Program-made: the position numbers and the translations under genes
Notes under the pieces: generated by a model
What the model saw: the letters and a program-made list of their open reading frames with translations, nothing else
What the model was told of the DNA's origin: nothing
Database searches by the model: none
Assembly: GCF_050003625.1 (NCBI RefSeq)
Contig: NC_134397.1
Location: 96,642,162-96,706,161 of the forward strand
Reading direction: 5' to 3'
Length of the DNA: 64,000 nucleotides
Origin: Haematobia irritans
Taxonomy: Eukaryota; Arthropoda; Insecta; Diptera; Muscidae
Part shown: positions 24,836 through 34,599 of the stretch, one piece after another
Position numbering within the stretch: the stretch's first letter is position 1
How the letters are laid out: each line of letters opens with the position of its first letter

Positions 24836-25912
24836 TCTAGATAAATCTTCAGCATTGTAAGGCCGCTTGTGCTGGCTTAAAAGTTCCCCTGATGAAAGGG
24901 GACATATATATAATTCTTATTCAAAAATCATGTGTTTATAGAAACAAAATATGTGAATTAAGTACACCGAGGTTCAAACTATTGCAGTATACTGGTAAAG
25001 ATATAAATCGAGCCTGTATAATTGCTAAAAATGAGCTTAACTTGTTTCTGCTTCCTTCAATGCCACTGTCGTTGCCAATTTAGAATTGGGTATTTTCGGT
25101 CTACATGGGACATGATAGGGAGATGCCTCCATGAGCCGTTGACACCTTAGTTGAGGAGTCAAACAAAGACAAAACTCATGGGATGCGATGCAAAACTCAT
25201 TATGCCACGCAAAACTCATTATGGGATGCGACGCAAATGCACATCATAGTATATGGGGAAGTGGTGACATTAATACAAGAGGAGAGTCAGTCCTAGAGTT
25301 TATTTTGCGTACTAATTTGGTTGTTTGCAATAAGGGAGATGCCCCAACCTTCGTCACTAAAAACAGGCAAGAGGTTTTGGACGTCACCTTGGCCTCGCAA
25401 GAACTGAATGAAATGATATCTGAGTGGCAGGTTTTAAGTGAACATAGCTTCTCAGATCATCGATACATCAGTTTCAAATTTGATGTTCATACCACCAAGA
25501 CCATATTTCCGACAAATGTTTGGAAAGCTGATTGGAATAGGTATAGGGAATCGTTCAATATGATGATACCGGAAATACCAGAGGCAAATATGAGCACTGT
25601 GCAAGATATCGGACACGCAGTGGAGCAGATTACTAAGGCCTTCAACATCTCACTGAAAGCTGCATGCCCCAGAGGAAAGCCAAGGGGAAAATCGACCGCC
25701 ATGGTGGTCTACGGAGATGTGTAATATGAAGAAATCCTGCAGGAAGCTCTTTAACAAAGCAAAGTCCACCAGAGCTCCGGAGGATTGGGATGCTTATAAG
25801 AAGAATCTGAGAGGATACAAGCGAGAACTAAGTAAGGCTCAGCATAACTCTTGGAATGATTACTGCAGCAATATTGAGAATACATATACGCTTCCAGATG
25901 CTAAGGTACTAG
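24836..25912 (+). pseudogene. LINE ORF2, apurinic-type endonuclease region
   Basis: The frame begins around 24836 and is broken near 25080 and 25720. The endonuclease core is visible: MGCDANAHHSIWGS (catalytic Asp and Asn) and HSFSDHRYISF (the SDH motif). The linker to RT continues to DAKVLA at 25912, where the hAT-like element inserts; reading resumes after it with STNSAPGFIKTSEG (26980 on). Confidence 0.8.
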
Positions 25913-26971
25913 CATAAGCGTAGGAAGGCCTCTGGGGAGGGGGCTTAGACCCCCCCAGAAAAAGTCTAGCCCCCCCCAGAATTTGAAAACCTATTTACGA
26001 TTTTCCATTTTTATAAAAATTAAACAAGTATATACAACGCACAAAGTTACGCTAAAGACTTTCATGCACAATTTAATTACTTCGGTTGTGGTCGCAGTTG
26101 CCGATGGCAATGTTTGAAGTCTGATATTTATGAAATAAAGCTGTGGTTGTGATTTAGTTTATTATTTATTATTTTATTTAGTCTGATTTAGTCAATTTAA
26201 TTTAAAAAATAGTAATTGATAATAAAACTATTCTTTCATAAATTAATATCTTAATAATGCTGCAAAAAAACGTCGCCAAAAAAAAGCGAAAATGTTCTTT
26301 TTGGGTCCGGGAGTGGTGAAAATTGGCGTAGAAGCGATGAATGTAATATGAATTTGTCATAGGAGGGACGTCCATCGAACAGCCGTTGCTATTGATTTGC
26401 ATCACTTCTTAAGGTGTGATCCGAATTCAGTGTTTTGAATGTGAATTCAAAAATTGTGTGATATTTTCCAGCTAAATAATTTTTATATTTTTTATAATTT
26501 TTACTGCATTCCAAAAGCTTGATTGAAACATTTTCCCTCGAATATTTTCAAAAAGTATTGATTTTTCTATAATGGATTTGTCATTTTTGTGGCAAAATTT
26601 GAATAATTTGTACTACTTTATTTATTCTTACTCTTTTTTTAAACTAGTTGAAAAAAAGAAAACAAAAAATTACGCATTAAAATATGAAAAAAATGAAGTT
26701 AAAAACTTCCTGTGTAGTTAAAATAATTAACTTCTTTGTGGAAGTGCTTTTAAAGTTGTGCCTTTAGAACAACTACCATTTTTTTTGCTGGGAAAAGTGT
26801 GGAACTACTTTAAGTTGCTTTATTATAAATTAATTGTCGAGTTATTTTGATGTCTAATTTTTATTAATTTTTATGAAATAAAACATTAATTGAAGTTATA
26901 AGTTCAGTCTATAAATTTTTAGCTAGGGGGGCTATAGCCCCCCCTAGGAAGATTGTCTAGCTACGCTAATG
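25913..26971 (+). mobile_element. Intact non-autonomous hAT-like element (1059 bp)
   Basis: Bounded by the 8 bp target duplication GGTACTAG (25905-25912 and 26972-26979). The inverted termini are CATAAGCGTAG on the left and CATTAGCGTAG on the right (reverse complement), each followed inward by G/C homopolymer runs. No transposase frame exists. It splits ORF2 of the LINE cleanly between two codons' worth of homology. Relatives lie at 20545-33735, 57079-63776 and around 46494-49520. Confidence 0.88.
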
Positions 26972-27509
26972 GGTACTAGCATCCACGAACTCCGCTCCAG
27001 GTTTCATTAAAACATCGGAGGGCAATTGGACAACGTCCAGTGTAAAGAAATTATAATAATCCTTACACGATTGAGTGGTTGTAAGTCACTAATTTATTCT
27101 AAAATATATTCATCCTTATATACTAAATCTTAAACTAGCTACAATCTAAATATTCTTAAAAAGTAAAGATAAGCAAATACTTATACAACACTATCTTGTA
27201 TTTGTTACCCTTAGATACGATTCTATGGCCACGCATATGCAGCACATTGGTGCGTTATCAGCTAACCGCTACATATGTAATGCGTTTCCTTTTTTATTAT
27301 GCCGTAACCCGTATCTATCCCAAATACACATATCGCAGATAGTACATGTTTAGAAACATTCTGCGGGCGGTCACATGATACATTTATACCAAATATGATG
27401 ACCTATCAAAACTATGGCTCTTATTCTAAACAGAATACACAATTTAAAAAAAAAAAAAACAACTAATTATACTTTAAGCTAAATTCTTATAGCGTAGCAC
27501 ATGAAATCT

Positions 27510-28369
27510 TCAAACATCTGGCCGGTCTGGCTCTTTCGGGACTTTCTTCTGTCTGCGCCAATACAGCATTGTCTTCCTTCTTTTTATTCCTTCCTTGAGC
27601 AAACTGCTTTCATCATTAGTAGACCGGTCCTTGTAGATTATTGCAGCGGTAGAACGCACCAACTCTGCATTTCGTTGCACTCCGACGGTGAGTGATACTC
27701 TTCCTCTCTTGGATCTATTCCACGAAGCTTCTTCAGCCAGCTTGCTCACTTGAGTGGTGGCTAATTGCTTCCCTCGCCTTTTTGCTGGATACTCCTTGTG
27801 CTCATGCCATCATGGATATGTTGCTCAACCGCTCCTCCTTATACTTCCCGAGCCTCCACACCATCTTGACTCTCAGAGGCCAAATCTTCTTCCTGTAAAG
27901 ATAAAACTGAAACATTAAGAAATTCTCCCAGAATCTCAGATGACTTGACACCTTTTTGTGGTTCATCAATGTCTTCTTCAGTTGCGGCTGGACCAGACTC
28001 TTAAACTTCGACTGCTCTTTCGGCTTGCGCAGCAGCAGTACCATCAACTTCAGTTTTTGTACGCTTCTGCTTCTCATTTGATGGCTTTTTGGATCTATTC
28101 CTATAGAACCAAATAGTAGGAATGGCATCAGGGCTCCTTCCAATCGAGTATGACTCATCTGATCTATTCCGGTAAACCCAAATAGTAGGTTCGGTGTCGG
28201 AGCTCCTTCCATTGGAGCATGATTCCTGCACCAATGGCTTCTTTCCTGACCATTCCCTATTTATGACCTCTTGTCGATTAATGTAGATCGACTTCACATC
28301 AGCATTCTGTCCATTAGAGGTTGCTTCAATTTGCTTCCGCCTTTCTCTAGCCCTCCATATAGCCTCCAT
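27510..28369 (-). pseudogene. Gag-like remnants of the BEL/Pao-like element
   Basis: Minus-strand frames start MEAIWRARERRKQIEA at 28369 and continue in shifted frames (27802-28212, 27510-27749). A repeated ~22-residue unit (PTIWVYRNRS, PTIWFYRNRS) is seen at 28090-28210. No protease, RT or integrase follows, so the element cannot move on its own. Confidence 0.5.
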
Positions 28370-28562
28370 TAATCTACATCTCCTAAGGATTTGTGCACTC
28401 AGATCGTCGTACAGATCCTACATAAGCTCAAAGAGTCCAAGCACTTTTTCAGAATCTAAATCGACAACCACCATTGCATCCATTATATTTTGCAATTTAG
28501 TGAATTCCAAATGCAATCATTGCTTGTTCTTCAACAGTTCTCCGGAAAAATTGTCTAATTAA

Positions 28563-28995
28563 GTGTGTAAATATAACCATAGCGATAGGCGGTAGGCGAA
28601 CACTTATTTACGTGTATTTCTTATGGGAAGCCCAAAATCCGCGACGGAATACCGTGACGGCTAGCGGCGTGTCGCTAAATTAAAACTTATTCTAACTCCT
28701 TGGCGAAAACTGGTATAGTGTTGCCATCGCTTATCAATTTTTTAAACTCACCACTAGGAATTGCTGTTGCGTGGATACGTGTAGATTATTTTTTCTTGAA
28801 ATAACTCAACAAATAACAAGCCATTGTATGTTTTTATTCAACTTCATTGTTTAATATTGTCAAAGCCTGCTGTATTGACAACAAAAACGCTAGGAAACGT
28901 GAAAAAGGGAATTATTCGCCGTCAAGCTTATTGTATTTGCCGTTGCGGCAAAAATGTTTCGCCTACCGCCTATCGCTATGGTTATATTTACACAC
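28563..28995 (+). mobile_element. 433 bp MITE with perfect 38 bp inverted repeats
   Basis: The left arm 28563-28600 (GTGTGTAAATATAACCATAG...) and right arm 28958-28995 are exact reverse complements. TAA occurs on both sides (28560-28562, 28996-28998), compatible with a 3 bp target duplication and PIF/Harbinger-type mobilisation. No ORF is present. Diverged relatives are at 10612-10790 and 13485-13860. Confidence 0.85.
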
Positions 28996-29666
28996 TAACA
29001 TTGGTTTTCACACAATCTATCTTCACGTCTCCCGACTTGCCACTGGAACCTCCTCTCCAATCCCATTTCAGATTTCGGTTCCATTACTCTTTTACATTAA
29101 ATGCTTCCTTACAATCTAATCCTCCACTAAGTTGTTGTTCTTTACCCCTATAAAGAATATTTGAACTTTTAGATTTACCTGCACACAGAACGGGGTTCCC
29201 TAATGAACGCAAGTGTGTAGGATTTCCAATCTAGGGATTGAATTCCCTTTCTGCAACCCTGTGCAGATTTTGCCTCCGATCCGTTCGAAAGGCTTATTTT
29301 TACCGTTCGAGTCTCTTACCACGGGTGGGGGAAAACACAATCCGGTTCGAAGGAACAAAATGTAAAGATATTACAATACTCCTGATACGATTGAGGTAGC
29401 TACAATCTAAATATTCTTAAAAAGTAAAGATAAGCAAATACTTATACACTACCACTACACTATCTTGTATTTGTTACCCCTTAAAATACGATTCTATGCC
29501 CACGCATATGCAGCACATTGGTGCGTTATCAGCAAACCCTGCATATGTAATGCGTTTTCATTTTTATTATGCCATAACCCTTATCTATCCCAAATATACA
29601 TATCACAGATAGTGCATGTTTAGAAATCTAAACATCCAGTGAGGAGACGCTGGAGGTACTATTGGA

Positions 29667-30006
29667 CAATGGGAGCATACCTTGTGTATGCAAGGCATGC
29701 CCGCCTTGCATACACAAGGTCGTGGGTTCGATTCCTGCTTCGACCGAACACCAACAAGTTTTTCAGCGGTGGATTATCCCACCTCAGTAATGCTGGTGAC
29801 ATTTCTGAGGGTTTCAAAGCTTCTCTAAGTGGTTTCTGCAATGTGGAACGCCGTTCGGACTCGGCTATAAAAAGGAGGTCCCTTGTCATTGAACTTAACA
29901 TGGAATCGGGCAGCACTCAGTGATAACAGAGAAGTCCACCAATGTGGTATCATAATGGACTGAGTAGTCTAAGTGAGCCTGATGCATCGGGCTGCCACCT
30001 AACCTA
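29667..30006 (+). mobile_element. tRNA-derived SINE with rearranged 5' end
   Basis: Flanked by the 9 bp duplication ACTATTGGA (29658-29666, 30007-30015). The body and the CCTAA tail match 2776-3119, and the B box 'gggttcgattcc' is near 29730. The normal first part of the tRNA head is replaced by 'ccttgtgtatgcaagg', an inverted copy of the following 'ccttgcatacacaagg'. It interrupts the LINE between LLD and THFPGNQ. Confidence 0.88.
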
Positions 30007-30199
30007 ACTATTGGAAACACATTTTCCTGGAAATCAGACGGTTGAACCAGGTTCTGGCGGTGCCACAGGGCCCTGCTGTCATTTCCTATCGAGGAAATTG
30101 TATCGGAATCTAGAATAAAATGGGCGTTAAATAGTTTTGGACCATTTAAATCCCCCAGACCTGATGGAATTACTCGGGCGGAGTTACAAGCAGTGACTG

Positions 30200-31313
30200 A
30201 CAGAATTATCCCCTGGTTGTCGGCGATATGTATAGGATGTATCAACTTAGCATATATTCCAGGAAACTGAAGGGATACAAAAGTTGTTTTCATACCTATA
30301 CATTTCGATACCTAGATATTTCGATTCAAGTTTGCTCTCGAAACTACAACATGCATACTCGAAGGGCAGGTATACTGAGACCGCATTACATGAACTGGTC
30401 AGCTTTATTGAAAGCTCACTATCTGTCAATGAATACACAATCGTGCCGTTTCTAGACATAGAAGGGGCATTCAATAACATCCATCCGATTTCGAAATGGA
30501 CTGACAATTCTGAATGTTGATCCAGGTATACTTAGACTGTTAGACGAACTTCTAATGAGGAGACGCATTTCAGCCACACTAGGACAAGCAAACATACAAA
30601 GGTATGTGAACAGATGCACTCCCCAAGGAGGAGTTCTATCACCTCTTCTTTGGAATGTTGATATAAAAAACCTTCTGGGTTCCCTAGAAAATGATGTGGC
30701 TCTAGCATTCAGGGGAAAATTCCCCACAATCAGAGATATTATACAGAGAGCCCTCCGGATGACTGAGAAATGGGCGAAAGAAAATGGAGTTGGGGTAAAT
30801 CCTGCAAAGACAGAACTACTCATGTACTGCAAAGATCGAAAAACTCCCACGGTTAAGCCCATATCCTTAGGGGGCATTGAAATTCCCTTTGGTGAGTGTG
30901 TAAAATACCTTGGCGTTATTTTGGACAGGAAGCTGAACTTTAAACTTAATATTGAAGAAAGGGCGAGAAAAGCCACGGTAGCTTTGTACTCGTATAAAAA
31001 GGCAATAGGAAAAAAGTGGGGACTAAAACCGAAAATTGTGCATTGGCTATACACGGCAGTGGTTAGACCTATAATGCTATATGGTGTTGTAGTCTGGTGG
31101 CCGGCACTTCAGCAGCCGACAAGTTTAGACAAAGTTCAGCGTATGGCATGCTTGTGTATCTCAAGCGCATTCAGTACGACAGGAACAACTTCCCTTAATG
31201 TCATGCTGCCTCTATTGCCTTTAGACATTTTGGCCAAACAGTCAGCTGCAACAACGGCTGTGCGGTTGCGCGAGCTATCGTTGTGGTCGGCCACAGTTCG
31301 GTCCTCACAATAA
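30200..31313 (+). pseudogene. LINE reverse transcriptase, catalytic motif deleted
   Basis: Recognisable blocks: AYSKGRYTETALHELVSF, the first catalytic aspartate block PFLDIEGAFNN, TPQGGVLSPLLWNV and the thumb region (CVKYLGVILDRKLNFK, VRPIMLYGVVVWW). The YADD box is missing: the frame reads SLENDVALAF, where copy 52859-52830 (minus) still reads AYADDVALA. Further frameshifts lie near 30270 and 30520. The enzyme cannot be active. Confidence 0.88.
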
Positions 31314-31990
31314 TACCAGATGTGCCAAACGGAGTACACACAGACCCCGGGGAATAAACGATATATAGATTTCTACACTGATCGCTCCAAAATGGACGGA
31401 CAAGTGGGTTTCGCAGTATATTCTAAAGATCTGGAACTTCAAATTGCGAAAAGATTGCCTAATCACTGTGGGTTTCGGAGTATATTCTAAAGATGTGGAA
31501 CTTCGAATAGCGAAAAGATTACCTAATCACTGTAGTGTTTTTCAGGCTGAAATATTAGCAATAAGAGAGGTGGCGAATTGGCTGAGAAGTAATGTTTCAA
31601 AAAATGTTGGCATTAATATATACTCAGACAGTCAACCTGGAACCTGGACTCTGTGTTCCTTAACTCGAAAACGGCCATCGACTGCCGCAAATCTCTCAAC
31701 GAGATGGCTGAGCAATACAATATTCACCTAATATGGGTGCCTGGCCATAGTAACATACCGGGGAACTGCGATGCGGATGAGTTAGCAGGGCTAGGCACTA
31801 CCTTATATATTCCAGGGGAACTAGAATCTCTTGCAGGTAGCCAGAGGCATAGGCTACCTGCAAGCTCTTACTGGGTGAGAGGGCTGTTATGATGGCAAAT
31901 GTTCGATGGGAAAATTGCAAGGGTTGTAACGACACCAAGCAAATATGGCCCCATTTAAACTTAAACCGCACACTAGATATGATATCACTC

Positions 31991-33298
31991 CCCTGCCAAC
32001 ATTTTTTGAATTTGACGGCGCTTCTGAGAATCCCCACCACGCCGAAAACAATCGTATACGACATCTAAAACTAGTCGGAAAAGCGCCATCACTATTGAGA
32101 AGTTGTACCACGCCAAGTTACTACAAAAAATTATCGCATGAGTGCAATTATTAGGCTCATATTAAGATAAATTTAGAACGACGCCAATAAGAGCCCCTTC
32201 AAACTATCAGAAAAAGTGAATGTTAAGGTAGTTGTGAAAGAATCATTGTGGTCAAGTAAACACTATTGTTTAGTTGTTTGTTAATTTGATTAAATATTTA
32301 TAAATTCGTATTTATACGACTATCACATCACATTTAACATAATTTATTGCATTATAAAAGAATGATGTTGATTTACAAGTCGCAAGTTACATGTTACAGC
32401 GTCTATCAGCCAGTGCTTTTATTTTCGATGGAGGCAGCGTGTCTGGAAAAATATTTGAAAAACTATCACTATTCCACACCCAAAAAAAAGGGGGCTCTAA
32501 TGCCAACTGAACTTTATTTTAGTTCATGAAGATTAGTTGATTTTAGTTAAATTTTGTGTAATATGAGTAAATGTTCCTTATTTGAATAATTTTTTGCTAA
32601 CTTTAATGACGTGAACTAAAAATAAGAAAAAAAAGTTGTATACAAATATAGTGCACAATTTTACTACAAAATAAAATACTTCATATTTTCCTAAAATGGC
32701 AGAAGTTTGCTTAAATTGAGTTCATAAGTCTCTCAAATGAGTAAATTTTACTAAAATTGTACCTGTCTTGAACTTCGTATAGCGCTAAAGACATTTTAAC
32801 AATTTTTCAATTCAATTTTTTCTTTCAACATATGAAATTTTCTTAAGCAACAGAAAAAATTAATTATTTTTAAAAAAATTTCTTCAGTTTGACTAAAAGT
32901 ATTAACTTATTTATAACATGTTGCAATTAGAAAACTATTTTAGTTAAAATTTTCAAAAATAAACCTACATTTTCGTCCACGGTGGGTTCACTTTTTTGGT
33001 GCATTTGGAAAGTCAAAAATTGTTCACCAATATACCTTTCACAATTTTAAGTGAAATAACGTATGTTTTCCGCACTTCATTATCGTTTTTATTGAAATAA
33101 ATTACTAGAAGCTAGTTGCGCTTGGTGTTTCACAAAATATCAAATGGCTCTTGTAACAATAGTGATGGCAAAATACTTTTATGTACATTTCATACTTTTT
33201 CATACGCTTCCCCCAACACAGTTGGCGATTGTTGCAGTGTCACTTACGAGTCTGTGGTAGCGATGGGGATGAAATGGAACTTTGAAATGCTGTCAGGG
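31991..33298 (+). mobile_element. Unclassified DNA element with CCCTG ends
   Basis: Inverted ends are CCCTGCCAACATTT on the left and CCCTGACAGCATTT on the right (reverse complement). It interrupts the LINE at 'cactcctgatat', duplicating TC (31989-31990, 33299-33300). No transposase frame exists. A second, smaller element with CACCC...GGTG ends lies inside at about 32476-32999. The right 180 bp recur, inverted, at 63854-64000. Confidence 0.65.
32476..32999 (-). mobile_element. Diverged relative of the CACCCAG-ended element
   Basis: The ends 'cacccaaaaaaaagg' and 'cacttttttggtg' resemble those at 36865 and 38250. The interior shares 'ttgaacttcgtatagcgc' near 32770 with those copies. No coding sequence. 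Confidence 0.5.
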
Positions 33299-33945
33299 TC
33301 CTGATATCTGCCATAACGGGTCGCTGCCTGATAGGCGAATTTGCACAAAATATTGGCGCGAAGTATAATGATTATTGTATGAGCTGTCATGATGCGGAGG
33401 AAAAGGAATCAATTAAACATCTCTTCTGTGAGCGTCCTGCATTTTGTGTAAGGCGTAAGCAAATTTTAGGGGCATATAGCTTTAAATTACTGGTGGACCT
33501 GGAATACGATAACTTAAGCAGTCTGCTAATGTTTCTGGAACAATCTGGTTGGTTCAACAGAACAAAATAATCGAGAAGTTTCAGCGGTTAAAACTGGAAG
33601 TGCCCATATGTAATAGGTACTTTTAGTTAATGTGGTATCACGGTGGACTGAATAGTCTAAGTGAGCCTGAAACTTAATCGGGCTGCTACTTTAGCCTAAC
33701 CTAAGCCCCCTCTCCAGAGGCCTTCCTACGCTTATGTACCGAACCCTCATCTCATGGTCACAGATCTGTACATATTTAAAAACAAACAAGTATATACGGC
33801 CGTAAGTTCGGCCAGGCCGAAGCTTATGTACCCTCCACCATGGATTGCGTAGAAACTTTTACTGAAGACTGTCATCCACAATCGAATTACTTGGGTTGCG
33901 GTATCACTTGCCGATGGCAAGGTATCTTAAAACTTCCTAACACCG

Positions 33946-33984
33946 CACATAGGTAGATATTGAGTAATTAGGCGGCCAAAAGTC
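33946..33984 (+). repeat. Transib left terminal inverted repeat
   Basis: Heptamer-like CACATAG, 23-base spacer, then CCAAAAGTC. It pairs with 36696-36734; the strongest shared block is TTAGGCGGCCAAAA. Confidence 0.85.
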
Positions 33985-34599
33985 AAAATTTGAAATTCGT
34001 AGTAGGCATAAAATTTTGACGTCTACCTGTAGTAAACACTTCCCCGAATTACCCCCATCCTTTTTTTTAACAACCATACGTTACCCCTTCCGTGCAATTA
34101 GACGCAATTTGATCGTTGACGTGATACGTATTTCGATTTGGGTGCCCGGATTATATCAAATTTCGCAATACGCATGTATTCTTATTTTAAGTTGTGTAGT
34201 GAAGTGAAAGTGAAAGTGATTCCAATAGCTCAAGTAAGCTGCTATTAGATAAATAATAGTTTTAACTTTTATTTTTAACTTTCGTTATATTTTTCGGTAG
34301 TTGAACATATCCTCTTTTTCACATAAAAAAAAATAATTTTTTTAATTTCAAAGGCAATTTTGTTATGGATCAGGATTCGTCCGGATCATATTTTTTTGTT
34401 TATTGAATACGTTACACATTTAGCTTTTCTTTAAAAAAAAAACAAGAGCCGCAGAATCCAGCAGACAGCAGTTCAAAGTAGTTTGTTAAAAAAAATTTAA
34501 AAAAAAAAATTTGCTATGGAGATGCCTAGTTCATCGGGGGTGAAAATAGTAACTCGTAAATGTCTGTTTGAGCAAATGTAAATTCAAAATTTACCAAAT

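Larger units (their letters stand above)
27041..29634 (-). mobile_element. BEL/Pao-like LTR retrotransposon, internally deleted
   Basis: Two LTRs (27041-27358 and 29361-29634, both TGTAAAG...AACA) are flanked by the 5 bp duplication TCCAG (27036-27040 and 29635-29639). Coding is on the minus strand. The 5' leader next to the right LTR reads CCTTCGAACCGGATTG, and the 3' side ends GACCGCCCGCAGAA before the left LTR; both recall BEL/Pao elements. Only gag-like remnants are left in ~2 kb, so pol was deleted. It carries a MITE at 28563-28995. The BEL/Pao placement is tentative. Confidence 0.78.
31331..33570 (+). pseudogene. LINE RNase H and C-terminal zinc region, interrupted
   Basis: RNase H acidic blocks are seen: DFYTD near 31370, FQAEI near 31550, YSDSQ near 31625, HSNIPGNCDADELA near 31750. 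A 64 bp tandem duplication (31406-31469/31470-31533) breaks the frame. After an inserted DNA element (31991-33298) the frame continues with YCMSCHDAEEKESIKHLFC, a Cys/His cluster typical of LINE C-termini, ending near 33570. Confidence 0.8.
23574..33701 (+). mobile_element. Full-length LOA/I-like LINE with four nested insertions
   Basis: Flanked by a 15 bp target duplication (TAAGCCCCCTCCCCA at 23559-23573; same with one change at 33702-33716). It runs from a 5' UTR that starts CCGTCATTCAACCG to a CCTAA-type tail. Removing the nested elements (25913-26971, 27041-29634, 29667-30006, 31991-33298) leaves about 4.8 kb. Domains in order: ORF1 with a DUF4780-like region, APE endonuclease, reverse transcriptase, RNase H. 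An RNase H domain argues against Jockey proper and for the I/LOA group. All frames are broken. Confidence 0.88.
20545..33735 (-). mobile_element. hAT-like non-autonomous element (outer copy, expanded by insertions)
   Basis: Pieces of one minus-oriented ~1 kb element lie at 20545-21015, 21839-22002, about 23380-23573 and 33702-33735, in the same order as in the intact copy at 25913-26971. The 5' end (reverse complement CATAAGCGTAGGAAGGCC) is at 33735. The 3' end near 20545 is eroded at 'cctccctagctaaaaa'. Insertions are an 823 bp element (21016-21838), ~1.4 kb carrying 153 bp repeats (22003-23379) and a full-length LINE (23574-33701). Confidence 0.75.

Noticed and set aside
20508..33780. GATCTGTACA near both ends of the outer hAT-like copy as a target duplication
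   Set aside because: The motif does not abut the element ends and is ten bases, not eight; likely coincidence.
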